In this document: piece after piece, positions 17,490 to 24,421 of the stretch | How the letters are laid out: each line of letters begins with the position of its first letter | Numbering within the stretch: position 1 is the first letter of the stretch | Origin: Acidobacteriota bacterium | GTDB lineage: Bacteria > Acidobacteriota > Terriglobia > Terriglobales > Acidobacteriaceae | Assembly: GCA_021818105.1 (NCBI GenBank) | Contig: JAKAFB010000004.1 | Coordinates: 53,731 to 117,730 of the forward strand | Direction of reading: 5' to 3' | Length of the DNA: 64,000 nt | Position numbers and translations under genes: made by a program | Notes under the pieces: generated by a model | What the model saw: only the letters and a program-made list of their open reading frames with translations | What the model was told of the DNA's origin: nothing | Databases searched by the model: none

Positions 17490-18428
17490 ATGATGAAGTG
17501 CCCTCCAACCCGCCGGCCAGCCAAGCCTTCTGAGGAAGGTTATCTGCTGGTTGCGGTGATCTTCATGCTGGCCATCCTCATCATTTCTTTATCCGTGGCC
17601 ATGCCCCGCATTCGCGACGATATCCAGCGCGACCGGGACATGGAAACCATGCGTCGCGGCAAGCAATACATGCGCGCCATCCAGCTTTACTACAGGAAGT
17701 TTGGCGCCTATCCCCCCAACCTGGATGCCCTTGTGAAGACGGGAGGCATTCGCTTTCTTCGCAAGAAGTACATCGACCCTTCAACCGGCAAGGACGACTG
17801 GAAGCCAATCCAGTTCGGACAAAATAAGACGCCGACCGTCATAGGCTTCTTCGGTCAGCCTATGGCTGGTTCCACACTGGCGGGAATTGGCCCCAGCGGC
17901 GGCGCTGGCATGGCAGGCGCTTCTCCCATGGGTGGCGCCTTTGGCTCCTCGCCGGGTGGCAGTTCCATCTTCGGCTCCTCGAGTTCATCGCCCACCACAA
18001 GCACAGGCCCGGCTGCGCCCTCCAGCCCTACAACGGCCACAAGCCCCACGGAATCTACGACATCTACCCCAGGGACGCCGGGCAGCAGCGACGCTGGCAG
18101 CAGTTCAAGTTCAGGAACAGGCTTGACCGGCCAGACGTTTGGCGGAGCGGGCATCATCGGTTTCTCACCCGCCAGCCCGAAAAAATCAATTCTTATCTTC
18201 AAGAAGAAAAACCACTACAACGAGTGGGAGTTCACCTATGACCCGGCAATGGAACAGATGTCCGGCGGCGCGGGCTCCGGTCCCGGCATTGGACAGCCCG
18301 CAAGCAACCTGCCCGGGGCGGCGGGCTCTATCGGCGGGTCCTCGTTTGGCTCCGGCACAACCTTCGGTCCCACGACAGGCACCGGCCCAACCACTCCGAC
18401 AAGCCCCGTGAGCCCGGCACCGCAATAA
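17490..18428 (+). CDS. Atypical pseudopilin with long Ser/Gly/Thr/Pro-rich tail
   Basis: A 312-residue protein from ATG 17490. It has a prepilin-type leader (MMKCPPTRRPAKPSEEG) followed by YLLVAVIFMLAILIISLSVAMP, and a GspG-like helix and loop (RGKQYMRAIQLYYRKFGAYPPNLDALV). Cleavage would be after Gly; position +5 is then Ala, not the usual Glu. About residues 120-235 and 280-312 are Gly/Ser/Thr/Pro-rich low complexity around a short ordered segment (KKSILIFKKKNHYNEWEFTYDPAMEQ). It is the last gene of the gspF-gspE-pilMNOP operon and the only pseudopilin in it. The Thr/Ser-rich tail may be glycosylated or surface-exposed. Confidence 0.8.
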   Translation: MMKCPPTRRPAKPSEEGYLLVAVIFMLAILIISLSVAMPRIRDDIQRDRDMETMRRGKQYMRAIQLYYRKFGAYPPNLDALVKTGGIRFLRKKYIDPSTGKDDWKPIQFGQNKTPTVIGFFGQPMAGSTLAGIGPSGGAGMAGASPMGGAFGSSPGGSSIFGSSSSSPTTSTGPAAPSSPTTATSPTESTTSTPGTPGSSDAGSSSSSGTGLTGQTFGGAGIIGFSPASPKKSILIFKKKNHYNEWEFTYDPAMEQMSGGAGSGPGIGQPASNLPGAAGSIGGSSFGSGTTFGPTTGTGPTTPTSPVSPAPQ

Positions 18429-18463
18429 TCGGTCGCATCGCGGCGGCGGCTGTGCTCAAGCAA

Positions 18464-18495
18464 AAGGCCTGTCTCCTCGCTGGGAGACAGGCCTT
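18464..18495 (-). terminator. Bidirectional intrinsic terminator between pseudopilin and erpA
   Basis: A perfect 13-base-pair stem, AAGGCCTGTCTCC / GGAGACAGGCCTT, with a six-base loop. On the minus strand the stem runs into TTTTGC, so it should end the erpA transcript; on the plus strand it may stop the secretion operon less efficiently. Confidence 0.8.
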
Positions 18496-18540
18496 AGCAC
18501 GAGTGAACCGGGCAGAATATGCGTTGCCGCGGATGCGCTC

Positions 18541-18909
18541 TTACACGCTGAACGAAGAGCCACAGCCGCAGGTCGACTTCACCTGCGGGTTATCAAACTT
18601 GAAGCCTGCTGCTTCCAGCGTCTCAACGTAGTCCACGGTGCATCCGTTCAAATACATCAAGGACGTAGCGTCCACAAATACCTTAAGGTCATCGAAGCTA
18701 AAGACCTTGTCCATCATGCCGCTTTGGTTCTCAAAGGACATGGAGTACTGGAAACCTGAGCAGCCTCCGCCAACTACGCCTATGCGCAGTCCAGCGGGAA
18801 GCGGATCCTGGGTAGCCATGATTTCGCGCACCTTGGCGATGGCCTGCGGGGTGAGTGTGAGAGGCGCCTTCTTGGCTTCCTGAGTGGGCGTAACGGTTGC
18901 AGTGGACAT
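18541..18909 (-). CDS. erpA: A-type iron-sulfur cluster carrier/insertion protein
   Basis: A 122-residue HesB/IscA/ErpA-family protein that accepts Fe-S clusters and passes them to apo-enzymes. Three family cysteines are present: one in GGGCSGFQY and two in the C-terminal STCGCGSSFSV. The core LTLTPQAIAKVREIM, FVDATSLMYLNGCTVDYVE is canonical. The N-terminus (MSTATVTPTQEAKKAP) is extended by about 15 residues. No isc or suf genes are nearby. ErpA versus IscA cannot be separated from sequence alone. Confidence 0.92.
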   Translation of the reverse strand: MSTATVTPTQEAKKAPLTLTPQAIAKVREIMATQDPLPAGLRIGVVGGGCSGFQYSMSFENQSGMMDKVFSFDDLKVFVDATSLMYLNGCTVDYVETLEAAGFKFDNPQVKSTCGCGSSFSV

Positions 18910-19254
18910 GGTTTCTCCCGTTTCTTGAAATCCTTGCGCTACTGTTCACTCTAGCGCTCGGCGCCGGGCGATTCAAGAGGTACCAGCGCTTACATTTCTT
19001 TGGATGCCACCAAAGACGAAAGGTCGCACAGCCTGTTTCCCGGCGCGTAACACCTGTGGATTGCGCAAACTCATCCGATTGTAAGCGGATAACAAACGCC
19101 AATCCCCCGGCAAAAAATAACTGTGATTTTTGTCACCACAAGAGTAGCTTCTGCGGTCTATCATGTTCAGCCAAACGGCCCCTCTACCCACGAGACCGCG
19201 GCATTTCAAAACGGCCCGCAGGTATCTGGGACCCGGAAGCTTAGGAGGTGGAGT
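18910..19254. other. Intergenic region upstream of a small membrane protein
   Basis: About 345 bases between the divergent erpA and a 90-residue membrane protein gene. The track ORFs here (18897..19244 and 18973..19209) look non-coding. GC content drops around 19060-19160. A strong Shine-Dalgarno (AGGAGGTG) ends the region. No repeat or known RNA recognised. Confidence 0.4.
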
Positions 19255-19527
19255 ATGACGATGGTTCCTGTCATGTGGGCAGTTTGGGGAGTCCTGGCTG
19301 TAATCACCGCTGCCCTGTTTGTGTACCGTTCAAGCCTCACCAAGGATGAAGAAGACCAGATCTTCCTTGACGATTCCTTTGACCACGAGAGAAGCACGCA
19401 GGCCGCAATCGTAACCAAGGTCAACAAGGTACAGCCTTATGTGCGGATTGCCCTCTGGCTGCTGATTCTGGCAACCATCTTTGTCATCGGCTATTACATT
19501 CTGGACTTCATGAACCAGTTCAAATAG
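19255..19527 (+). CDS. Small two-helix membrane protein, unknown function
   Basis: A 90-residue protein. The ATG at 19255 follows a near-perfect AGGAGGTGGAGT ribosome site, which decides the start over the track's 19123. Two hydrophobic helices (MVPVMWAVWGVLAVITAALFVY and VRIALWLLILATIFVIGYYIL) flank a charged loop of about 35 residues rich in Asp/Glu (KDEEDQIFLDDSFDHE). The arrangement suggests an inner-membrane hairpin. I do not recognise a named family. It is followed by the convergent VWFA-like gene. Confidence 0.75.
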   Translation: MTMVPVMWAVWGVLAVITAALFVYRSSLTKDEEDQIFLDDSFDHERSTQAAIVTKVNKVQPYVRIALWLLILATIFVIGYYILDFMNQFK

Positions 19528-19609
19528 CCCCTGAACGAAGCACCGTAGCCTCAATGGCCGCGCGGCAACCGCTTGGTTGCCGCCGCTCTTCCATTGCTTC
19601 CGCCGCCCG

Positions 19610-20833
19610 CTACTCCACTTCCTGGCGGGCGCGGTAGCCATCACGCGCAATGATTTCATACTTCAACGGCTTATGCTTCTCATCCTGCATGCGCAGGGGG
19701 TGCCCCTCGTCGTCCACAAGTTCCACGCGCAACTTGCGATATGTGCCATCCTGCTTGGTGTCAGTCGGCCGGTACACCAGCTGATACTTGGACCGGATCG
19801 CCTGGTTGATAGCCGAGAAAATATCCGGCATCTCGCCCACGAAGCGCGGCTCAAACCACATACCTCCGGTCAGCTTCGCAAAGGTCTTCATCTGGTTGTC
19901 GGCCTGCAAGTAATCCAGATCCCGCAGCTGCTGGTTGAAACCCGGGCCGCCCTCGGTCATCGCGCGCAGAGCGCCCCCGGTGGAAACGGCGTAGATCGTG
20001 ATATCGGGCGTGTTCTTGACCTTTTGCAGAATCTTGTCGAGCGTAATCCGCGAAAAGGTATCGCGGCCCGACGCAATCAGAATGATGTATTTGCGACCGG
20101 GAATACGGCTTAGCCGATCTTCGGACTCATTCAGCGCGTCAAAAAGATTGCGTTCGCTGAAGCCCGGAATCATGAGCGAGTTAAGCGCGTTGTAAAGCTG
20201 GCTCTTATCCTGCGTAAAATCAGTCACGATGCGCGTCCGCATGTCAAACGTCATCAGCGCTACATAATCCTGCGGCCGCAGTTGCTGGGCAAAGGCCCAG
20301 GCGGCATTCTGCATGTCATAGATGAAGTAGTAGCTGGTTGAGGCAAACTCGCACAGCAGCAACGCCGTAATCGGAGCCTCCACGCGCTTGAAGCCGATAA
20401 CCTTCTGCTCCGTGCCATTCTCATACACACGAAAATTCGAGGGCTTCAGATTCGGCACAAACTGTCCTGTCTTCTCCAGAAGCACGCCTACGTCCAGCGT
20501 CACTTCCGGCACATCCACGCGTAGCGAATAGTTGCTCAGCTCCGGGGGATTCTTGACCACAGGGGCGGCAGGCGCCGGCGGCGGGGCCTCCTCTGACTTG
20601 TCCTTCTTCTTCGGTAACGCAATGGCTCCTGTGTCACCTGAAGGCCCGCCGGCGGCCGGTGCCGTCTGGTCTGGGGTCTGCTGGTCCGGCTGCTGCGATG
20701 GCTGCGGGGAGGGCTGCTGCGGCTGGGTCTGTGCCTGGCTTAGCGGCGCACCCACCAACACCGCAAGGATAACCAATGCCAGTGAAAACGTTCTGCGGCA
20801 ATGGTAGAGATGGAGCAAGCGCATCGTGGACAT
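19610..20833 (-). CDS. Secreted VWFA-related domain protein (Acidobacteria type)
   Basis: A 407-residue protein from ATG 20833 (AGAGG upstream). The start gives a signal peptide (MSTMRLLHLYHCRRTFSLALVILAVLVGAPLSQA), then a Gln/Pro-rich linker (QTQPQQPSPQPSQQPDQQTPD) and a von Willebrand A-like domain (~150-350). The pattern matches the VWFA-related family that is strongly expanded in Acidobacteria. The usual metal-ion site DxSxS is replaced by ALLLCEFASTSYYF, so metal binding may be lost. The C-terminal part (PTDTKQDGTYRKLRVELV) is a beta domain common in this family. Function unknown. Divergent from an S55 peptidase gene. Confidence 0.85.
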   Translation of the reverse strand: MSTMRLLHLYHCRRTFSLALVILAVLVGAPLSQAQTQPQQPSPQPSQQPDQQTPDQTAPAAGGPSGDTGAIALPKKKDKSEEAPPPAPAAPVVKNPPELSNYSLRVDVPEVTLDVGVLLEKTGQFVPNLKPSNFRVYENGTEQKVIGFKRVEAPITALLLCEFASTSYYFIYDMQNAAWAFAQQLRPQDYVALMTFDMRTRIVTDFTQDKSQLYNALNSLMIPGFSERNLFDALNESEDRLSRIPGRKYIILIASGRDTFSRITLDKILQKVKNTPDITIYAVSTGGALRAMTEGGPGFNQQLRDLDYLQADNQMKTFAKLTGGMWFEPRFVGEMPDIFSAINQAIRSKYQLVYRPTDTKQDGTYRKLRVELVDDEGHPLRMQDEKHKPLKYEIIARDGYRARQEVE

Positions 20834-21001
20834 GACAACCTCTTTGCTCAAACCAGCATACGGGATAACCCTGCGCGAACGGCAACCGGCGGGGCACAGC
20901 CGTCGCGGCCAGCCTCTGACAATCGGAGGCGGCCAGGCAAGCGCGACAGCCGGGCGGCATGCTCTCGGAGCGGGCATGCCGCCGGTTGTACTCTTATAGA
21001 C

Positions 21002-22831
21002 GTGAGTGTGCCCTCAAAGGAATCCTTGCTCCGCAAAACCGTATCGGCATTGGCGCTGACCTTTTTCGCAATGGCAAAACTTTCGGCCCAGACGGCCCCG
21101 GCGCCTGCCGTGCCACCGCCATCCAATGGCGGATTCTTTCCTCTCAGCCAGGTGCACGCGGGCCTTACCGGCACGGCGTGGACTGTGTTTCGCGGCACAA
21201 AGCCCGAACCGATGCAGGTGGAAATCCTAGGAGTATTGCGCGGTGCGCGCGGTCCAGGCCATGACATGATTCTTGCCCAGTTGCATGGCGCCAAACCGGA
21301 ATATACGGGTGTGGTGGCGGGCATGAGCGGCAGCCCCGTTTACATTGGCAACCAGCTTCTCGGATCGCTCTCTTACCGCATCGGCCAATTCAGCAAGGAT
21401 CCGATCGCCGGCATTACGCCCATAGGGCAGATGCTGGAGGTGCGTGACATGCCGGTCGAAGCACAGCACGGCCCTGACAAGGCCGCTTTGGTGCATGAGG
21501 GCACTCCGGACGGCGGCATGACCTTTCAGGCCATGGAGACGCCACTCGTGATGAGCGGTTTTCGTCCGGAGGCAATTCAGCTGTGGCAAAAGGAAGTGGC
21601 CGGCACCGGCCTGGAAATGATCGCAGCCGGCGGAAGCGGTACGTCTTTGCCGCAACCAGACGCAATGCCGAAGGCTATTGCCAGCGTGGAGCCCGGATCG
21701 GCCGTAAGCGCCCAACTGGTCCGCGGCGATGTGGAGATTGCCGCCACATGCACCGTCACGTATGTCGACCCCAAACAACTGCTGGCGTGCGGACATCCGA
21801 TTTTGCAGGCAGGCCCGGTCTCGCTGCCCATGACCACGACAGACGTGGTGGCAACACTGGCCTCGCCGTTGAATGCCTTCAAGATTGTCAACACCGGTCA
21901 GGTTATCGGCGCATTCACGCAGGACCGCGATGCAGCCATCCGCGGCGTACTGGGAGCGAAGGCGCACATGATTCCCGTGCACATTGAGGTGCGAGGCGCG
22001 GGCCCGGAGCGTAAGTTGAACATCGAAATGTTAGACCTGCCCTCGCTCACACCGCAGGCGCTGATGGTGATTGTCTATAATTCTCTGCTGCAAACCAACG
22101 AGAGCACGGCAAAGAACAGCTATCACGTCACCGGGAACATCGAGATTGCGGGCTACCCGCCTGCCCCGCTCAACCTGTGGGCCCCCAGCGGAGACAATGT
22201 TCCTGCACCGCTGACAGCGGCGATGCTCACCGGCCAGCAGTTCCTGAAGCTCTACGCAAACGGAACCCGACAGGGCGAGGTGCGCTCCATTGACCTGCAG
22301 ATTGAAACCGTGCCGCGCAATGTGCAAGTGGATCTTGATACGGCACGCATTGTCTCCGGCAACCTTGTGCATGCCGGGGACACGGTTATCGTGGAGGCGA
22401 CGCTGCATCCCTGGCAACAGCCAGCCCACAATGTCCGTATCCCAGTCACGCTGCCGGCGAACTCGGGAGAAGGCAATCTGCGACTGCTGGTTTCAGATGC
22501 GGCAACGCTGGACCGCACATTGAATCAGCCCCGCTTCACCAGCCATGACGACGACATGGATTCCGAACTGGCGCAGGCACGTCGCGCGCACGCCGCAGAC
22601 CGCGTCTATGTAAGCCTGCTGGAACCCAACGCCCAGGTGCAGATGGAGGGACAGACACTCTCGAACCTTCCTCTCTCCATGGCCAATGCCGTGGAACCAC
22701 TGCGCCGGGCACAGGATGTGATGCTGAATGGCGAATCGGCTGTTTTGGCCGCTGACGTCCCCGCAGGCGGAGTCCTGTCCGGCTTCCAGATCCTCACGTT
22801 ACACATCGAAGGAGGGGGCGGTTTACACTGA
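21002..22831 (+). CDS. Exported SpoIVB-type (S55) peptidase-domain protein
   Basis: A 609-residue protein from GTG 21002, which gives a signal peptide (..LLRKTVSALALTFFAMAKLSAQ). The S55 domain (~40-230) contains GMSGSPVYI, in which the second Ser of the motif matches the SpoIVB catalytic serine, and LACGHPIL. SpoIVB cleaves a regulator in Bacillus sporulation; here the host is not expected to sporulate, so this is a different use, perhaps periplasmic processing. The C-terminal ~350 residues are beta-rich and unassigned. No strong ribosome site was seen before the GTG, so the start is less sure. Confidence 0.8.
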   Translation: MSVPSKESLLRKTVSALALTFFAMAKLSAQTAPAPAVPPPSNGGFFPLSQVHAGLTGTAWTVFRGTKPEPMQVEILGVLRGARGPGHDMILAQLHGAKPEYTGVVAGMSGSPVYIGNQLLGSLSYRIGQFSKDPIAGITPIGQMLEVRDMPVEAQHGPDKAALVHEGTPDGGMTFQAMETPLVMSGFRPEAIQLWQKEVAGTGLEMIAAGGSGTSLPQPDAMPKAIASVEPGSAVSAQLVRGDVEIAATCTVTYVDPKQLLACGHPILQAGPVSLPMTTTDVVATLASPLNAFKIVNTGQVIGAFTQDRDAAIRGVLGAKAHMIPVHIEVRGAGPERKLNIEMLDLPSLTPQALMVIVYNSLLQTNESTAKNSYHVTGNIEIAGYPPAPLNLWAPSGDNVPAPLTAAMLTGQQFLKLYANGTRQGEVRSIDLQIETVPRNVQVDLDTARIVSGNLVHAGDTVIVEATLHPWQQPAHNVRIPVTLPANSGEGNLRLLVSDAATLDRTLNQPRFTSHDDDMDSELAQARRAHAADRVYVSLLEPNAQVQMEGQTLSNLPLSMANAVEPLRRAQDVMLNGESAVLAADVPAGGVLSGFQILTLHIEGGGGLH

Positions 22832-22838
22832 TTCATGC

Positions 22839-22862
22839 GGTGGGTAACCTCCACCATTTTTT
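22839..22862 (+). terminator. Intrinsic terminator after the S55 peptidase gene
   Basis: GGTGG-GTAACCT-CCACC hairpin followed by ATTTTTT, eight bases after the stop codon. Confidence 0.65.
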
Positions 22863-22897
22863 GGGCTGACTGCATCGCATTCATGCAGCCCGTTTTT
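22863..22897 (+). terminator. Second intrinsic terminator
   Basis: GGG and CTGCAT pair with ATGCAG and CCC, with a four-base bulge on the 5' side, and T5 follows. It directly abuts the preceding hairpin, giving a tandem terminator before the alcohol dehydrogenase gene. Confidence 0.6.
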
Positions 22898-22925
22898 AGC
22901 CCCCAGCGAGGACTGCGGAACGACC

Positions 22926-23933
22926 ATGAGTCTTATTCAAGGACTTGCAGCTCACGCAGCGGGAGCCGAACTTTTGCCTTTTCGCTACGACCCCGGAACC
23001 CTGGGTCTGCACGAAGTCGAAATCGGTATTTCTCACTGCGGCATCTGCCATAGCGACATTCATCTGATCTCCAATGATTGGGGCATCAGCCAATATCCCT
23101 TCATTCCCGGACACGAAATCATCGGCACAGTAACGGCGACGGGGTCAGAGGTGACCTCGCTCAAGGTGGGCCAGCGTGTTGGCCTCGGCTGGCAGTCAAA
23201 TTCCTGCGGGCAGTGCGATTGGTGCACCCAGGGCAAGGAGAATCTCTGCCCTGCGTCCGAGGCGACCTGCGTACATCGCCACGGTGGATACGCAGACCGC
23301 GTCCGCGCCAATGCGCGCTTCGTGATTCCCATTCCCAATGCGCTGCCCAGCGAACAAGCCGCTCCCCTGCTCTGCGGTGGCATCACGGTCTATAACCCCT
23401 TGCGCACGCATGGCATCAACCCCTCGTCTCGTGTGGGTGTGGTGGGCATCGGCGGACTGGGTCACATCGCCATCCAGTTTGCCCGCATCTTCGGTGCGGA
23501 AGTGACCGCGTTTTCCACCTCGGCCGCCAAGGAAGAGGAGGCGCGGAAACTTGGCGCGCATCACTTTGTGAACACCCGCGAGACCAAGGCCATGCGCGAA
23601 ACGGCCGGCACGCTGGACTTCATCTTGTCCACAATCAACGCTGACCAGGAATGGGGCAGCTACATCCAGGCTTTGCGGCCTACCGGCACGCTTTGCTTTG
23701 TGGGAGTGCCGCCCTCACCCGTTGCCATTCACGCCTTTCCGCTCATCTCTGGCCTGCGGTCCGTGACCGGCAACCCTACGGGCAGCCCACACCGTCTACG
23801 CGAGATGCTCGATGTGGCGGCACGGCACGGCGTCAAGGCGTGGACCGAGGCCTTCCCGATGGCTCAGGCCAATGAGGCCATCGATAAGGTGAAGAAGAAC
23901 AAAGTGCATTATCGGGCTGTGCTGGTCCGCTAG
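22926..23933 (+). CDS. Zinc-dependent alcohol dehydrogenase (cinnamyl-alcohol type)
   Basis: A 335-residue MDR-family NAD(P)-dependent alcohol dehydrogenase. Catalytic zinc ligands are in SHCGICHSD and PGHEIIG. Structural zinc cysteines are in SNSCGQCDWCTQGKENLC. The Rossmann motif is VGVVGIGGLGHIAIQF. The layout and the SHCGICHSD start are those of the YahK/YjgB cinnamyl-alcohol-dehydrogenase-like group, usually NADPH-dependent and broad in aldehyde range. Residues after the glycine motif (FSTSAAKEEEARKLG) also fit NADPH. No adjacent pathway partner, so the physiological substrate is unknown. Confidence 0.9.
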   Translation: MSLIQGLAAHAAGAELLPFRYDPGTLGLHEVEIGISHCGICHSDIHLISNDWGISQYPFIPGHEIIGTVTATGSEVTSLKVGQRVGLGWQSNSCGQCDWCTQGKENLCPASEATCVHRHGGYADRVRANARFVIPIPNALPSEQAAPLLCGGITVYNPLRTHGINPSSRVGVVGIGGLGHIAIQFARIFGAEVTAFSTSAAKEEEARKLGAHHFVNTRETKAMRETAGTLDFILSTINADQEWGSYIQALRPTGTLCFVGVPPSPVAIHAFPLISGLRSVTGNPTGSPHRLREMLDVAARHGVKAWTEAFPMAQANEAIDKVKKNKVHYRAVLVR

Positions 23934-23983
23934 CGTACCCAGGCGCGCCGCCGGGTGCGCCTGCACTTCCGCAGGACGTCGCG

Positions 23984-24364
23984 ATGACAGGCGTGCGTAT
24001 CGACAAATGGCTGTGGGCGGCCCGCTTCTTCAAGACGCGGGCACTCGCGTCCAAAGCCTGCGATCTGGGCCGTATTCTTTCCAACGGCACTGAAGCCAAG
24101 CCTGCGCGCGAAGTGCGCGTAGGTGACATGCTGCGCGTCCGCAACGAAGGCGGCGAATTTGACATCGAAGTCCTGCAATTGAGCGATATGCGCGGCCCTG
24201 CGGCGGTGGCGCAGGCACTCTACCGCGAAACCGACGCCAGCAAGGAGGCACGCCTGCGGCTGGCCGAGGAGCGCAAGGCCATGCAGCAGTACGTTCCCCT
24301 GCCCGCGCGTCGCCCCTCCAAGCGCGACCGTCGCCGCATCATCCGGTTCCGTGGCGATGCCTGA
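23984..24364 (+). CDS. hslR: S4-domain RNA-binding heat-shock protein Hsp15-like
   Basis: A 126-residue protein with an N-terminal S4 RNA-binding domain (VRIDKWLWAARFFKTRALASKACDLGRI) and a basic C-terminus (PSKRDRRRIIRFRG). This is the Hsp15/HslR family, which binds stalled 50S subunits carrying peptidyl-tRNA and allows recycling. Length and tail match well. It is encoded 50 bases after the alcohol dehydrogenase on the same strand. Confidence 0.9.
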   Translation: MTGVRIDKWLWAARFFKTRALASKACDLGRILSNGTEAKPAREVRVGDMLRVRNEGGEFDIEVLQLSDMRGPAAVAQALYRETDASKEARLRLAEERKAMQQYVPLPARRPSKRDRRRIIRFRGDA

Positions 24365-24421
24365 AGCCTTCCAGAACGCATCGCGCCCTGTAGCCGACTC
24401 TAGTAGACTCAACGGCAGCAT

